Positions 37,371-54,206 of a DNA stretch of 64,000 bases are shown piece by piece. The stretch is from Cottoperca gobio (taxonomy: Eukaryota > Chordata > Actinopteri > Perciformes > Bovichtidae), in contig NC_041357.1 in assembly GCF_900634415.1 (NCBI RefSeq), positions 11,552,191 to 11,616,190 of the forward strand, given 5' to 3'. The stretch's first letter is position 1; each line of letters opens with the position of its first letter. The notes beneath the pieces are model-generated. The model did no database searches and had not been told where the DNA came from. It saw only the letters and a list, made by a program, of their open reading frames with translations. The position numbers were made by a program, and so were the translations under genes.

Positions 37371-39640
37371 CTTTTATGTGACACAGCCTGCCATGACTCT
37401 CATTCATCTATCAGTACTCAGCACTCATCAGCTTGCTTCAGGATGATGAATCATTTTGAGTATTGAGAGGAAACAGAAAGGTCAAGCAAGGAGCAAAGTG
37501 AAGTTGCAGAAGCCTCGCCCTGTTCAGACATCTTCAGCGGCCATCAATCAAGAGCTCGAGCCATTTAGTGCTCACAAATCTATCGCCTTTGTCGACCTCA
37601 ATCATTTTTTAAGTACGACTGCAAATTTGTTTATTTAAGAGGGGTTCATTCCCACTGATCTTATCATATGGCAATTAAGACTACTGTCTAAAGTCCATTG
37701 GATGACAGTGGTATGGTGCCCCCTGTTGACACATCATCTCTGCACCAACGGCTTTGTTGCCATAGTGATTTATTTAATTGAAGATGTTTGACTCTGCCCC
37801 ACTTTGCTTTAATTATTATGCTAAGTGTCGCTGTCACAAATTTCCTACCAGACTGTAGAAGTATAGAAAATAACTTCATTTAGATGGCACTTGAAAAGCT
37901 ACAAAGTGCTCTACAGCAAAACAGAAATATTGATAAAATTCAATAGGTAAAAGATACAATTTTAAAAAGAGGATACTGACTCACTGCCCGGAACAGGACA
38001 CCTTAAGAGTTCAATCATATTGAATGAGGTACCGATATGTGTTTTCTCACATAGTTTGAGATGTTAGTAACAAGGGGAGCTTTTGGAACCACTAGCAGGC
38101 CCTGCCAAGCAGCATTTAGGCACGTAGGTAGTAAGCAAGAGCTTCATTGGTAAAACAATCAGTAAAATCTTGTAAAAGGCGGCAAGAATTTATGTGGTGT
38201 GTTTGCTTTTGTGGTGATTTTACCTGATGTGACCAGAATAAAGTGCATAATCAAGTTATGGGATGATAAAAGTATGGATCTGATGAGAGGAATAACCTAA
38301 CCTTGGTAAATGTCTTGAATGAAACAAAAAGCGTGTCTCCATTATGAGCTTCTTGTTTGACATTATAAGACAAAGCACCTATAGAAGACAGACTAATGCG
38401 AGTACTGAGGGGTAACGATAACTATCCCGATTTGGAGTCATTCAAAAGCAAGACATGTATATGAAATGTATGACATGTGAAGAATATAATGTAGGCTATA
38501 TAAAGTATATATTATAGGATTATAAACTTGCAAACAAAGATAAAAACAATTCAAAGTGTATTGAATGGTACAGTTTATACATGATATACGTATGTTTTGA
38601 AGACATAAAAAAATATACAATAATAAAACACATGGATTACTACAAAAAGAAAAGAGAAGATGTCTTGGACGTTTGTGTGCCATCTACATTAGCATGAAAT
38701 ATGTGGTGTGATGATCATAAATTGACATGATTTACATATTTCAAAGAATGTTGCTCACTTTGGTGGATTAAAAGGGTTACTTTTAAAAATAGAAGCGTGG
38801 CGATGCTTCTTTAATCTACATATGAACATCATACTGGCCATCAGCATTAATCCCTCTGCCACAATACATGCGCTTCAAGCTAAAACCCAACAGCTTGAAG
38901 TTGTAGAGCCATCAGTGGTGTCTTCCAACAGAGCCGCTGAGAGTACAGAGAGAGATAAAATGAGAGAGAGCCGGAGCTGAGCCAGTGGAGCTGTTCATCT
39001 TTCAGACAGAAGTGGAAGGGGAAATGTCCTCCTCTCCACTAAAGACAGCCATGATGACGAATGGGACTCTATGAGACCAGTTAAATATCTTGTCACTGTG
39101 CAGATGGAGGGTGTGCAGCTAGTGTGCTATTTTCATATGATATTAGTCTGCAGATGAGTTAATGATTATGGGCCAGGGTTTATGAATGATATGGTATTAC
39201 AATATTTCAGCTCGGTTTGTGAAGTTGTACGATCAGTGTCTGAACAAGTCAGCCTCATGGTCTTAACTGTAAAAGAAAAAAGCCTTTTATTCAGTCCCTG
39301 TTTTTAGACACTTGTATCTGCACACATCATGTGGAGACATTTGCATGTTATGTCCCAATTTAATACCACATGCAGTTTGGACTATCATGCTAATTGTAAT
39401 AGCATACAGTTTTCTTGCAGTTATTATACAAGAAAATACTGTATTTAAATGTTTTCTACTAAAATCAAATGATGCAATATGTGCATTGACGGACATGAAT
39501 CATAATGCATCTTGAAAATGCCTCTGTCAATGTTATCTCATAAGAAGAAAGCAAAAAATGTTTTCAAAAGATTACATTTTCTAAGATCATCCTCGAGCAA
39601 CCTTACCACCATCCACACTGCTTACTGTTCATCATGCTCA
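37371..39640. other. Non-coding stretch
   Basis: No gene. Around 37880-37965 a GCACTTGAAAAGCTACAAAG segment resembles a decayed teleost LINE/SINE tail, but it is too short to assign. Confidence 0.4.
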
Positions 39641-39690
39641 TCTTTCTTCATCATCTATTCACCAATGTTGTCTGCTGTTTGGTGCAGGGC

Positions 39691-39895
39691 ATCTACCTTC
39701 TGCTTCTGGGTTGAAGAGAAATACATGTGTGGGCCATAAAAAAACCTAAACAATAAGGTAAAAGAGGCTAAAATAAATCTCAGAAGAGCTGCAGAGTTGG
39801 GTGATTATCATAGGTCTATATGAGCGACCACTTTCACCTCCCTGTTGACATCAGACAGTTTGACTTTATGGAGGCTTAAAACTAATCTTTTCGCC
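39691..39895 (+). repeat. Dispersed repeat family R, copy A
   Basis: Shares ordered segments with 40751-40972: TGCTTCTGGGTTGAAG, ATACATGTGTGGGCCATAAA, CAATAAGGTAAAAGAGGC, GCAGAGTTGGGTGATTAT, ATAGGTCT and GACTTTATGGAGGC. The two copies are about 1.06 kb apart. A more diverged third copy lies at 52300-52500. Confidence 0.75.
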
Positions 39896-40109
39896 TAAAA
39901 TCTGTCTCGCACTTCACTATTATCTGCTTCTCTTGTGTCAAGACTGCTGCTCTCATGTGGTTTTCTTCTCTTTCCTCTGAGGTCTGCTGTCTCCAGCTCC
40001 CTGTCGTTCTACAAAGTATTTGATTCCCTCTCTCCTTCTCCATATCGGTCTCATTATTCTGTCTCTCCTCACTGTTTTCAGACTCTTCCGCCTCCATTTC
40101 TAGGTCACA

Positions 40110-40172
40110 CTCCTACCTCTCATCATCATCTACACCATTATCATCATCAACATCATCATTGTCATCTGGTTC
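40110..40172. repeat. Imperfect (TCA)n tract
   Basis: Interrupted CAT/TCA trinucleotides in a C/T-rich segment. Confidence 0.7.
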
Positions 40173-40904
40173 CCCAGACTGCCTTCCCACCTGCTGCATC
40201 CTGGAGGCTCCTTGACCTCATATTGCTGTGCACAGCTCTCCTCTGTGTCAGATGGCAGTTTGGCAGTTTGGCTCTTTGTCCGCCTATCCTCTGCCCTTAC
40301 AGCAGGTACTGACCCGTCACTGCTGCCAGGGGAGATAGAGACACAGCTGCAGGTAATCTGCCCTCTCATGCTTATTAATTCATCAAAGAGTGCAAAGAAA
40401 ACACCTACAATAACCACACCCAAAATAAAGACTAGCATCACATTTTTTTAATCACTTGTATGCAAATCATAAATGAAGAAGAAACTATAAATACATACAT
40501 TTACATTTTAATTTTCTGGGTCATATCAGGAAATTGTTCTGGTGAATCACAATGTACTGTACATGCAACACAGTCACTTATAGAAGCTACTGACTTGGTC
40601 TTATTTCTTACATCTGCGTTATTGTTTGACCACTTCAGGGCTGAACACACATTCCACACATTATGGCCTTATTAAGTTGTTTGGCAGATTGCCCTACTCA
40701 CACTACGACTATCTAATAAATGCACATGCATATGGAGGTTCGTTAAACAGCTACCTGCTGCTTCTGGGTTAAAGATAAATACATGTGTGGGCCATAAAAA
40801 CTAAACAATAAGGTAAAAGAGGCAAAAAAAGCTAAAAAAGATGCAGATTTGGGTAATTATTATAGGTCTTACACTATGAGCAACCCCTTTCACATTACAA
40901 GTAA

Positions 40905-41630
<726 letters not shown>

Positions 41631-44490
41631 AGATGAGCACATCATTCGTGAGCACCAAATAAAAAAAACCTTGAGACTCCAAACAAAAAGCATATGGAAA
41701 CATTCAGTAGATGTTTAGTGATATAACACATGATCAGCAACATGTCAGATTGTTTTCAATGACTATGGAGCCAATGTTTGATTGCCTAGCAGGTGATACC
41801 ACTTCCCATGTGGTGTAGAAGTCCATCTGGAGCAAGACACAACACAGTTTTGATAAAAAGAAGACAGAGCACATTTTTGTGACCTTGTGCAGTGAACTCG
41901 AAAAAATACAGTGAATTTACGAGTCTCAGCAGCGGTCATTTTTTCTTTTACTCAGGACAAGCTTAAAGGATGTCATATGAAATGACTGGTCGTTCAAAAT
42001 TGAAGCCGCGACTGGCCAAACGCTCGACCAAGCAGGAACCCGTCTCTCAACTTCTCATCGACCATCTGGACGTAACTCAAGACGAGGCACAGAGCCAAAT
42101 TTAAACAATCCCTCCTCTGGGCTGTGGGGCTGACTGATGAGGTGCTACGCAGCAGCCATGACCCCGCTCAGCTCTCTGCTTTTTCCAATAACAACATACA
42201 CTCATATAGTGGCATGTCCACGCTGCCAAAGAGCATTGCTCCTGATATAACTGTCTCCATTACACAGCGTGTCACTACGGCTGTACGTGAGTGCACATAC
42301 ATGAAGCAGGGTGGGTGTTATGGCACATTCCAGAGTGGGGCCCATTGTATAGAAGCCACAGGGCCCATAATAAAACCCAGCGGTTGTAAAACATGACATT
42401 TGACAGTAGCAGAGTAACCTGAGAGATTTGACTCCGGATCTCCCGAATGACATAGCTGGAAGTAATGGCCGTGCGCTAATAAACGCTGGTGTTTATTCTA
42501 GCTGTTTAAAGTGGTAAAGCAAACACTTAACCACTGTCCCTCATGGTTACTTTATATCTGTAACTAGTCCTAGCAGTGTGCAATTTTTATTATGTTGCTC
42601 AAAATGGTAAAAGCAACATACTGAGGGCTGGAAAGCTGTCATATTTCAAGAGTCGCCACAGCATCTAAGGTGAATTTGTCACATTGACTTCCTTTCCCAG
42701 GCGTACACTGCTGACCTGTACTTTTCCCAGTACCTCTATTTGCCATGACCTTGACGACAGCTCACCTAAATCTGGCTTAAATTACCCTGTATAACTGACT
42801 GAAAGCCACAAAACCCCCTTCTTCCTCTGCTTCCAAACCCCCATTCCTCAAAAAACACTAATATGCGCTAAGAGGAAACAGCTCCAGCTCAGACAGCCTC
42901 TCAATATCTCAGGCAGCCTTTCCCCTGGCTGCAGCGCTCCCTGTCCTTTCCTTCAGCCTGAAGGACTGCCTCCACCTATACGGATTAACACAACCATTTC
43001 ATATGTTGGAATCAGCCTGGAGCAGGTGCTGCACTGATCCAATAATCTCCACGTCAGATGGATTACCTGGCTCTTAATCAATGATACGATTGACACATCC
43101 ACATCAGAAATACAGTTCCTATAAGCGGCGTCTGCTTTAAACTGATAAAAGAGTTTCACAGTCAAGCACATTTAAGTGCTGCCTTTCTTCTGCTTTCTCC
43201 TGTGAAAGAGTCGAGGATAAAACAAAGATCAGTTGCTCTCTGAATGGCACTTTTCTGATTTTGTTCCTCCAATTCAAACCATTTTAGTTTGAGAGAACAA
43301 AACCTCAACAGGCTCATAAAAGCTGGTCATTAGAAGCACATTATAACTCCATCCATCATTCATGTGAACAGCTTCATACCACCTTATTTCTGGCAGGTTA
43401 TTTTTGGATCCCTTTTCCCTCTATCACCCGCTTTTTTTCCTGCTCTTACGCCTTCCTGCTGCCACAATGACAGCAACCTGTGGAGCCGTGCAAGCTGCAG
43501 ATACGTTTCCGATGACTTGCTCGCTGGCACCGGCGGAGGCTTCTGTGTGATAGGCGGAAAATGATTAATGAGCAGTCTAAATGCAACGCAGGAAAGTCTC
43601 CAAAAAATGTGCAGTTTTTCCAGCCTGCAGCATGTCAAGAAGCTGACGAAATGAAGAGGTCCAAGAAGAGAGCCCTGAGGGACTCCCTGCTGCTGCTTGC
43701 AACAGCACTGCCTCTCTCTGTGAGCCTGACGGTAAACAGGTGGCTAGTTCTAATAGATGGATGTCTTCCTACACTACTAAACACTAATGTAAGATATCCA
43801 GCATTTGGCCCTATTGTGTTAACAGCAGCAAGCACTACTCTGTATCAACACCCCTCTGTGATTCTATTAGCTCTGTCATTGCTCATCAGCTAATTACCAC
43901 AGCTATATATCCTCACATTTTCTTTTTCATGCTGCTCTCTCTGGCAATTGTTTATTAAAACATTGCCTGCTGATGAGAAATTACTGCTTTTTGTCTGTAT
44001 GATCAATAAGGATGCATAATAACCAACCATAGTCTCTATATTATGTCATATAATTTCTTCTATTATGGTACTGCATTCTGTTATTATGTTTCACAATATG
44101 CTTGGAAACTGGATTATGCCTCTTGTCTCTTTTACTCCCAGGGATCAATACAGCTTTATCCGTAACTCTTTATTTCAACCCCTGAAAACGAGTAAGCAGA
44201 ACTTGAGTTAATAAGTGTCCAACTAGAATGAACTTTCAAGGTGTTTACATTTTGAACATAGACGTGTTATAAAAGGTTCGGAGCCAGGCGAGCGGGCATT
44301 GTAACCGGGATAGCAATATTAGCTGGTCACGTGCCAGATATTTTCAACATGTTAGCATCATGAAAATCTTATACTGTCTACTTGCATTAATGCATATGCA
44401 CTCGCATTCATAAAATCCAGGTATGCTTCCAGGGCTGTTCTCTCTCTTTGTTTTGACCTCCCATTCCTTTTCCCCACTGTTGCTATGCAG
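41631..44490. other. Non-coding stretch
   Basis: No supported exon. The overlapping frames at 43364-43893 on both strands are in a GC-richer pocket without domain or paired splice sites. Confidence 0.4.
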
Positions 44491-44631
<141 letters not shown>

Positions 44632-44640
44632 GTCTATGTG

Positions 44641-44780
44641 CAAACAGACATCTAGAGAAGTCATTATCTCATCATCCAGAATACAATTTTTGTTTTCTTG
44701 TGGTCAGTTTTGCTCAGTCATCCTAATTAATCATCTCCTGACTTAAAGCTGCATCATCATTAAACACTTTGCAGCTTGAG
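44641..44780 (+). repeat. 140-bp duplicated block X, copy 2
   Basis: Ungapped match to 37231-37370 with 8 mismatches. It lies between two CA arrays and is directly joined to block Y (44783-44842). Confidence 0.9.
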
Positions 44781-44782
44781 AA

Positions 44783-44835
44783 CACAAACACACTTTATCT
44801 CAATCTTCATTTCTCTTTTTCTCCTCGTCTTTCTC

Positions 44836-44842
<7 letters not shown>
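44783..44842 (+). repeat. 60-bp block Y, copy 1 (inverted twin at 51263-51322)
   Basis: All 60 bases are the exact reverse complement of 51263-51322. Both copies abut a CA/TG array on the same relative side. It begins CACAAACACACTTTATCTCA. Confidence 0.92.

Positions 44843-44910
<68 letters not shown>
44835..44910. repeat. (CA)n microsatellite, about 75 bp
   Basis: Short CATA units pass into pure CA. Confidence 0.97.
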
Positions 44911-44917
<7 letters not shown>

Positions 44918-47766
44918 ATGTCAGGGTTGATGTCAGTTCCATCAACGTACCTTTTTGTCTTCTCAGACAAAAAGAGAAGAATGTGACCCTTGTGGCTTTG
45001 ACCTCCTTTCATCATGACCAAAACACACCATCAATCACTATCTACTAACCAGCATCCTGATGGTTTAGAATAAATGTGTATTATCACACTGTGCAGTGTA
45101 ATTATAATTTTGTGCTGAGACTTTTAAATTTAAAGGTTTTAGAATAAAGACACAAGATAAATGAATTCCATTGCACTGCAGCACAACATTGCCATATTCC
45201 TAAAACTGCCTCAGGGACAAAACGCAAAAACAAAAATAATCAATCACAGCTTGTGGGTATAAACATATGTGCCTATAATTTAGCCACCACAGTAAATCAG
45301 AGATACATTTCCAAATAAACAGGATGAAAGGGCGATTTGGACATCTCTGACCGGCCTAGCAGATTCAGAGGTTTGTTTGATATTTGGCAGGATGTTTGCA
45401 GGGTTTTTGCCATGAACCATGCAACATGAGTAACAGATTGTTTCATTATCAAAACCATTCAGCGCTCAGGGTATACATTATTCTCTGGTGGATAGATTTA
45501 GCTCGGTCATCACAATCACGGCATGCCTGGTTTACTTAAATACGTATTCTCCGTTCATACAAACAAAGTATTGTTTACGAGTGAGGAGGAAGGAGATTTG
45601 AAAACATGTTCAGTTGATTTATGCTGAAGAAACTGAGATGTTGAGAGACGTACAGCGTTGACAACTCGTGCCCTTAACAAGACTGCCCTGGCAATAATTT
45701 GCACCGCTGACTAACTGAGCCACCAGTTTTCTTTGCATGACTACTGACAACACTGGCAGGAAACATGGGGAAGCAAAGGCTCATCAGCAGGCAGGAGAGA
45801 TGTTTGCAGCCCCCTGTGTGGTGCTTCACTGTTGGGGTTTAATGCCTGTTGAGTGGACAGAAATTTAGTGAGCTTCAGCGCCGCAATCCCAGCTTAATGC
45901 TGTACAGGTGCATCTCTGCTCGCAGGTTAAACTCGCCTCAGGGCAGCTGGCAACGTTAACTGGAGGAGATTTAGCCTGCTGGAGTCTGCTGGGGAATCAG
46001 TGTGACACTGTGGCAAAGGGAGAGAGTATCACTGATAAAAGGTACTAAGGAACAGCAGCAGCGATGTATGATGTTCATATATAAACACAAATTAGACACC
46101 ATTTTCTATGATTTTTAAGTCTATAATGTTTTACCAGACAAATGCTTTTCTCATCTGTGCAGTAAATCACTATAATAAAATGTATCTCCTCTGTTGTCCT
46201 GAACATAACATTATTCATAAATGTATAAGTATACAGGAACTATCTTTCCTTTACAAATTCTTTTTTTCTATTCACAAAGCGCCCAGGACCAAATTCCAAA
46301 TGAGTTGCCATAGGCGTTATGTTTTATGAAAATAACTTTTCGATCCTCTCAATAATTTACAACTCTCTACGGGCTGCTTAGGACTCCGGCTTGGCCCTAG
46401 ACAGCAGAGGAAAAATCGGACTTCTTCTGCCACACTATGTAAGGTAATGGAAACACGGTTATAACTACTGACATCATTTCAGCAAACATGGTCCGCACGG
46501 TCATCTGTTTGTGCCTGGAGCTCCGAGTCATGGACCGTGAAAGAGAAATCCTTTGTTAGTGACTACAACTGTTAAAATCGAATCAAAGACAACTTTACAA
46601 AGTCAGCAGGGTTATCAGTTTTGGTCTTTGTATCATTTTTATGCCTATTCCCTTTTCTCCGTTTGATGATGCACTGAGCTTCTTTAAGCTTTTCAGACTT
46701 TTATGCCTCAAAGCTAAATGCTTTCATAATGTGCACTGTATCTAAGATGTAACTGAAGACTTTGTAGGAAGCCATGACTCCTTCTCTCACTTGACCTCTG
46801 TGTTCTCTCTGACCCGACCTCTCGTTGCCCGCTACCTTTTAGTGTTTAGCTTCCTGACCTATGTTTACACCAGTTTCCCATAGAGTCTAATGAAAGGCAG
46901 CTTTTCAAGGATGAACTGCTTTTCCTCCATCAATACAGAAAAAACTGAGATCCCCTCTGAGAGACCGTGACCCCCTCCGACAGTTTGTCCTTCTAAGAAA
47001 TTCCTCTTTTTTTGTATAAAGTCAAGTGTCAAGGGATTGGTTGCCTTGAGTAACAGCATACATGTGTTTACAAAGTAAAGAACATGTTGGAAGAGAATAA
47101 AAGATGGCATTTGACATTCATAGATGAAGAAACCAACAATATTACGCCAAATTAATGCTATAAGATATGTGGCTCCATCATAAAACAAAACAAATATAAA
47201 ATATACATTTCTCTGCTCTGTAGCAGAAAAAGAAACAACCAATTTAACTTCAGTTGGACTTTTAGAGAATAATCCCCTGAGACTTTTTTGTTGCACACTA
47301 TACCAATAACAATGTTGGGGATCAAACAAGACCAAACATGACATTTACATTTTGCTTTCATGAAATGATTTGAAGACACAAGGAGATAAAGAAAATTGGC
47401 CACCAGCCTGAAATTGTTTCAGGCTGTTAACAGATAAATAGTTAAAAATAAAAACTGTAATAAATCAGTGGGGAATTCACACAGAGATAAAGGATGCAAT
47501 GGATGCAGCTCAGTCAATTAACTGAATTTCTCAATTGAGGGCATTTGTGATAATTCTTTGCTTTTAATTAATGTCCTGATAATGTCCCAGTAATCATTGT
47601 TCACACTCAGTGCCAAATAAATGTCATGCATGAAATGTATTTAAATAATAAAAATATGCATTGTCTCAGCTTTGAAGCTGAGACATTTGTTTCTAACAGT
47701 AACAAATGAGAATAATAAGGAATCATTGGATGTCTCCTTCATTTAAGAATGATTTTATTCATACAA
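44911..47766. other. Non-coding stretch
   Basis: The longest frame is 159 residues on the minus strand (46865-47344), AT-rich with no recognisable domain; I treat it as chance. A 22-base palindrome, GTCTCAGCTT-TG-AAGCTGAGAC, lies at about 47663-47684. Confidence 0.4.
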
Positions 47767-47782
47767 TGTGTGTGTGTGTGTA

Positions 47783-47853
<71 letters not shown>
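47767..47853. repeat. (TG)n microsatellite, interrupted
   Basis: TG array with TATG and TTTG interruptions. Confidence 0.95.
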
Positions 47854-47854
<1 letters not shown>

Positions 47855-48049
47855 AGTTTGTTAATTCTCTGCGGCGGCGTGCTGGGGTTCACCCAAGATG
47901 CTGTGTGTGTTGTAGCGGACATGATGCGTAACAGGTGTGAGGCGGTGAGGAGGCGAGAAGTCCGCAGCTGTCCCTGCAGACACCGGTCATGTCCTCCCCC
48001 CATCTGCCTTCCCCCTCCACGTCCCACCAAGCCCCTAAAGGCCTGGCTA

Positions 48050-48051
<2 letters not shown>

Positions 48052-48101
<50 letters not shown>

Positions 48102-48128
48102 ATATGCATATTTATGTATGTGTGTGTG
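48052..48128. repeat. (TG)n microsatellite with CATATGCATA interruption
   Basis: A pure TG array to 48100, then a short AT segment and a second TG burst. The roughly 200 bp between this and the previous array are GC-rich (CTCTGCGGCGGCGTGC, C-runs near 47994) without a recognisable exon. Confidence 0.95.
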
Positions 48129-48619
48129 CAGCAGCAGCCGTTGAATCCCTGCTCACTGCAGCCAAGTGTCATCACCTTTCTATCCAGCATCCTGCACAGC
48201 CCCTCCCCCCCCCCGTCCAGCACTGATACCCCGCAGGTAACCCAGGATCATGGACACATGTGGGTTTGGCCATGTGTCCATTTAACAATGAATTATCATG
48301 CTTCAGTGGCCTCGCTTGGGCCAGCAGCAATCCAACCTTCATGCTGCAGATCATTATGCCTGGGTGAAATTTAAATTACACTTCTCAAATTGAATGCTAG
48401 TTTCAGTGTGTGAATTAAAATCACTCAGAGGCAGAAATGATGAAATTAAAATAACGCTGTTACATGTGACTCCTCTTTATATGTATGATGTGCTCTGACT
48501 TTCATGAAGGCTTATTCATTTTCTTTGCCTGTCACAGAAATGTTGGATTAAGTTTATTATCTAAATTCCCATCAGATTCACATGTAATTGGAACATTAGT
48601 CGACTGGCAGTAAATGGAG
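48129..48619. other. Non-coding stretch
   Basis: No gene or named repeat. Confidence 0.4.
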
Positions 48620-49045
48620 GCCATATATTTTTAGCCAGGCAGCCATGGCTCTGTGGATAACAACCTTGCTCTGTCGATCGGACCACCACTTTGGTCGAGG
48701 TTCAACCACTATTGACTGGATTGCAAGTCAATTTAATAAACACATTCATGGTCCCGAGTGGATGAATCGTATGGATTTTGCAGATGCCCTGACGTTTCCT
48801 CTAGCACCATCATCAGGGTCAACATTATACATTTTCCAATACTTAGGTTCATGACCAAATACCTGCTAAAACCTAATGACATTCCTACCCCAGCTCTACT
48901 TTGTGTAAAGTGCTAATTAATAACTAAATGCTAGCATGCTGACACCCTAAAGATAGCGAACATGATAAAGATTAGTTACTTACTAAGACATCAGCATGTT
49001 AACATTGTCCCTGTGAGCATGTTAGTAAGCACAGCTGCAGACTCA
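48620..49045 (+). repeat. Percomorph interspersed repeat, direct copy
   Basis: The same family as 30010-30365, opposite orientation. Ordered pieces: GGACCACCACTTTGGTCGAG, ATTCATGGTCCCGAGTGGAT, GATGCCCTGACGTTTCCTCT, AGCACCATCATCAGGGTCAA, then TGCTAGCATGCTGACA and AGCATGTTAACATTG. The GGTTCAACC near 48698 is part of this repeat, not a tRNA B box. Confidence 0.65.
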
Positions 49046-51322
<2,277 letters not shown>

Positions 51323-52299
51323 TGTGTGCTTGTAGACCCTGTGCATTTAAAAGGCAGAGTGAGATTGGCTCTGTGATAATGATGTATGAAACATAAACCC
51401 GAGGTCATCTGTTCCAATGAAGCCTCCAGTCTCCCGGCCCCCTTCTTGCATGCAGATGAACCAATATAAAGGGCGCGCTTGGCTTCATAGGTTACGCTCT
51501 CATTTCTTTGCTACACTGACAACTGAGGGGGTAGTTTACTGTCTGTCTCTCACAATGAGATGATGGAGAGAAAAAAGGAGACAGCAGGCACTGAGGGGAG
51601 TGGAAGAACAAAGGAAATGTAAAAAAAAAAGAAGAAGAAAAAATCACGACAGAAAAAACACTGAGACTCCAGGTTACCAATTAGTCGGAGGTGAAATGGG
51701 ATGTGGAATATATTGGAAGGACTGTCCAGTGCTAAGTGTCACTGAGCGGGGTATGGATGCAGTGGTGGAGGGCCGGTGGGGGGGCTGCCGGATTAGCAGG
51801 AGATGAGATGAGAAGCGCTGCATCGGCCTCTCTTCCCAGACAGCTCATCTCTGCTAGCTGCTGGAGGCTGGCAGAGAGAAAATACACACCAGGGGGTCTG
51901 GCTTTAGAAAGTTCCTGCAGCACTTCCACTGAAATATTTGACCTCAGTACTGAGTTCATCTTTGGCTGCTCGCACTTAATTGTTCGTTGCTGGAACATCG
52001 GTAAAGTAAAAATGTGACCATTTAACAAATAATTACTAGACTCTGATGCTGTTGAGCATCATTTAGGTTGAAACTGTGAAGCGCTATGAAGAAAAGTAAC
52101 ATTTTAAACTGCCATTATCTATTATTTGGGCACTTGGGGATAGCGGGGCACCCATTTTGAATGTTATCAGCCGATTACATGGGCGTTATCAGTTCTGTTC
52201 TAAAGCGTCAGATGGGCCAAACTGCCCCTAATGCATTGTGAACGAGAAACTCCACCTAATCTAAAAAAATATATGTCTCTTTAGACGATAGATGTTGCC
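51323..52299. other. Non-coding stretch
   Basis: A purine-rich segment (51540-51660) and a GC-richer segment (51740-51860) are present. Opposed frames of 93-98 residues at 51732-52028 are judged chance. Confidence 0.4.
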
Positions 52300-52510
52300 A
52301 CCATGTTCACCAGCTAGTGTCTGACTGTGTCTATCTGCTGTTTGGTGCAGAGCAGGTACTGTACATTGAGTTTTTAGGGCAAACAGTTGCCTGCTGCAGC
52401 TGGAAACGCTGTGAGCGTGAACATAAACAGTAAACAATAAATACCTAAAAGACGCTGAAAATCGGACACAGGCGACCCCTTTCACATTACACATAGTTAT
52501 TTAATCCATT
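52300..52510 (+). repeat. Dispersed repeat family R, copy C (diverged)
   Basis: Shares CTGCTGTTTGGTGCAG with the left flank of copy A. It also shares CTGCTG-CTGGAAAC, AACAATAAATACC, and GGCGACCCCTTTCACATTAC with copy B. The region up to about 52890 may be the rest of this copy, including the TA array. Confidence 0.6.
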
Positions 52511-52720
52511 GTTAATATAAAAAAAAAATTGATTACAGCAGCCTCAAACCTACATGCTTTTTCTAAAAAGTGGCTCTTCTACTCGAACTGTCATTATTAT
52601 CTTATCTACAAATTATCCTCAACTTCATGTTCACCCAAAACCCCACCCCCAATATTAAAATGTGTATTATCTTTTTGTTATGTTGTCCTGTTATAATATG
52701 TTATTATTTTTATGCGTTTA

Positions 52721-52724
<4 letters not shown>

Positions 52725-52800
<76 letters not shown>

Positions 52801-52806
52801 TATATG
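52725..52806. repeat. (TA)n microsatellite, about 80 bp
   Basis: A pure TA array with one CA near its end. Confidence 0.97.
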
Positions 52807-54206
52807 TTTTACAATTTAAGCTATAATTTATACAGAGAATGTAAAATGTAAAATTGTATTTCACTGTATAAGAAGCTCTGATAGAAATAAAGAAATGATC
52901 GTGGTCCAGTTTAATTTTGGTGACGTATGTTTATTATTCATTAGATGGGGGTTTTGTGAGCCAATATTTACTGAGGTCTAAATGGAGTAAATGATGTGTG
53001 GGGATGAAATAATAGTTTAAAAGATTTTTTGATTTCTTAGAATTTGCTTGGCTGGATAAGCGAATTAAGCAAATAAGAGTATTCTTTCAAATGGACCCGT
53101 CCCCTTTCATCCATTGATTCCTATCCCCCAGACAAACAGCCCAGGCTGATGAATAAACATTCGACCATTTTAGTGCTTAGAAACAGTCTCCGAGCAAGAG
53201 GCCTAATTTAAGTAACATCCTTTCGCAGGGATCAATTCCGTGAAGAGGCACACTGCTATGCTTGGTTGTTTAGCTTGTCTCAAGAAAGCAATTCCAGCAC
53301 CACTGGTGGCATTTTTTACGGGGTTGTCTTAAAATATCTTGCAGCCAGAAGTTATTGTGCTGCCATGCGATGGTGGAGAGGCATTTAAAACAATGAAACG
53401 GCTGCTCAGGGGGCAATTAAACCCAGGTCAGGGCGGATTTATGACCCATTTGAATGACATGACAAACTCAGTTGTGGTTGCACATTTGTATGTCTGCAAG
53501 CACATAGACGCACCGATACAGAGAGGTTATTATTGACATTTTCATACTTACATTGAGTTTACCAAGGCCAATTAATCCTATAGGAGAGCATCGTGTAAAC
53601 ACTTGCTGCTGGAGGCATTTATTGTTAAAGGATGTGTTCATATTTTTAAAAGTATATCTTAATAGAACATTCCCATGGCTATATACGCATTAAAAAAGAG
53701 TTTGTGGTCACTGTATTGTTCCTGTCCGTATACTTGCCATTAAGAAATCCCTTCTAAAAGTAATTCCAAAGTAAGAGATGGTTGATTCTTGTTCATGGAT
53801 GCTAAAGTTAAAGTTTTCATAAGGCTTTAGCACCGCAAATTAATCTTCCAATGTTACAAAGTTTTTAATACCAACTTCTGTCTTCTGTGGATTCCTTGGA
53901 CAGTGTTTCCTTGTTAAGCTGTGATGGAGGGACAATAAGATAAAGGGAGACTTGGTTACTAAATAGACTGGGATCTGTAATACGTGTGTGTGTGCAGTAA
54001 TGCTAAAGTATTTGAATCAAAATACAAAACAATTAACACTAATAGGCACTAAACGTTGTCTAATTATCAACCAAACTGCAGCAGTGAGTCTCGTCAAACA
54101 GCCAGGAATAGTATCCACAAGCTAACAAGCACTGAGTCTCCTGTCTGACTCTGGTACATGAACATATGAGACCAGGACAAAGAGTTGCAGTCTTACACAC
54201 TTCTCT
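52807..54206. other. Non-coding stretch
   Basis: No gene recognised. The last part may include the 5' end of the LINE, whose start could not be fixed. Confidence 0.4.

Noticed and set aside
43364..43893. Overlapping frames on both strands in a GC-richer pocket
   Set aside because: No coherent acceptor/donor pair and no protein family; at best a conserved non-coding element.
46865..47344. 159-residue minus-strand frame
   Set aside because: AT-rich, hydrophobic by composition, no recognisable family or promoter; single-exon gene not supported.
48660..48730. tRNA-like segment with a GGTTCAACC B-box look-alike
   Set aside because: No A box or cloverleaf; the sequence belongs to a common percomorph repeat.
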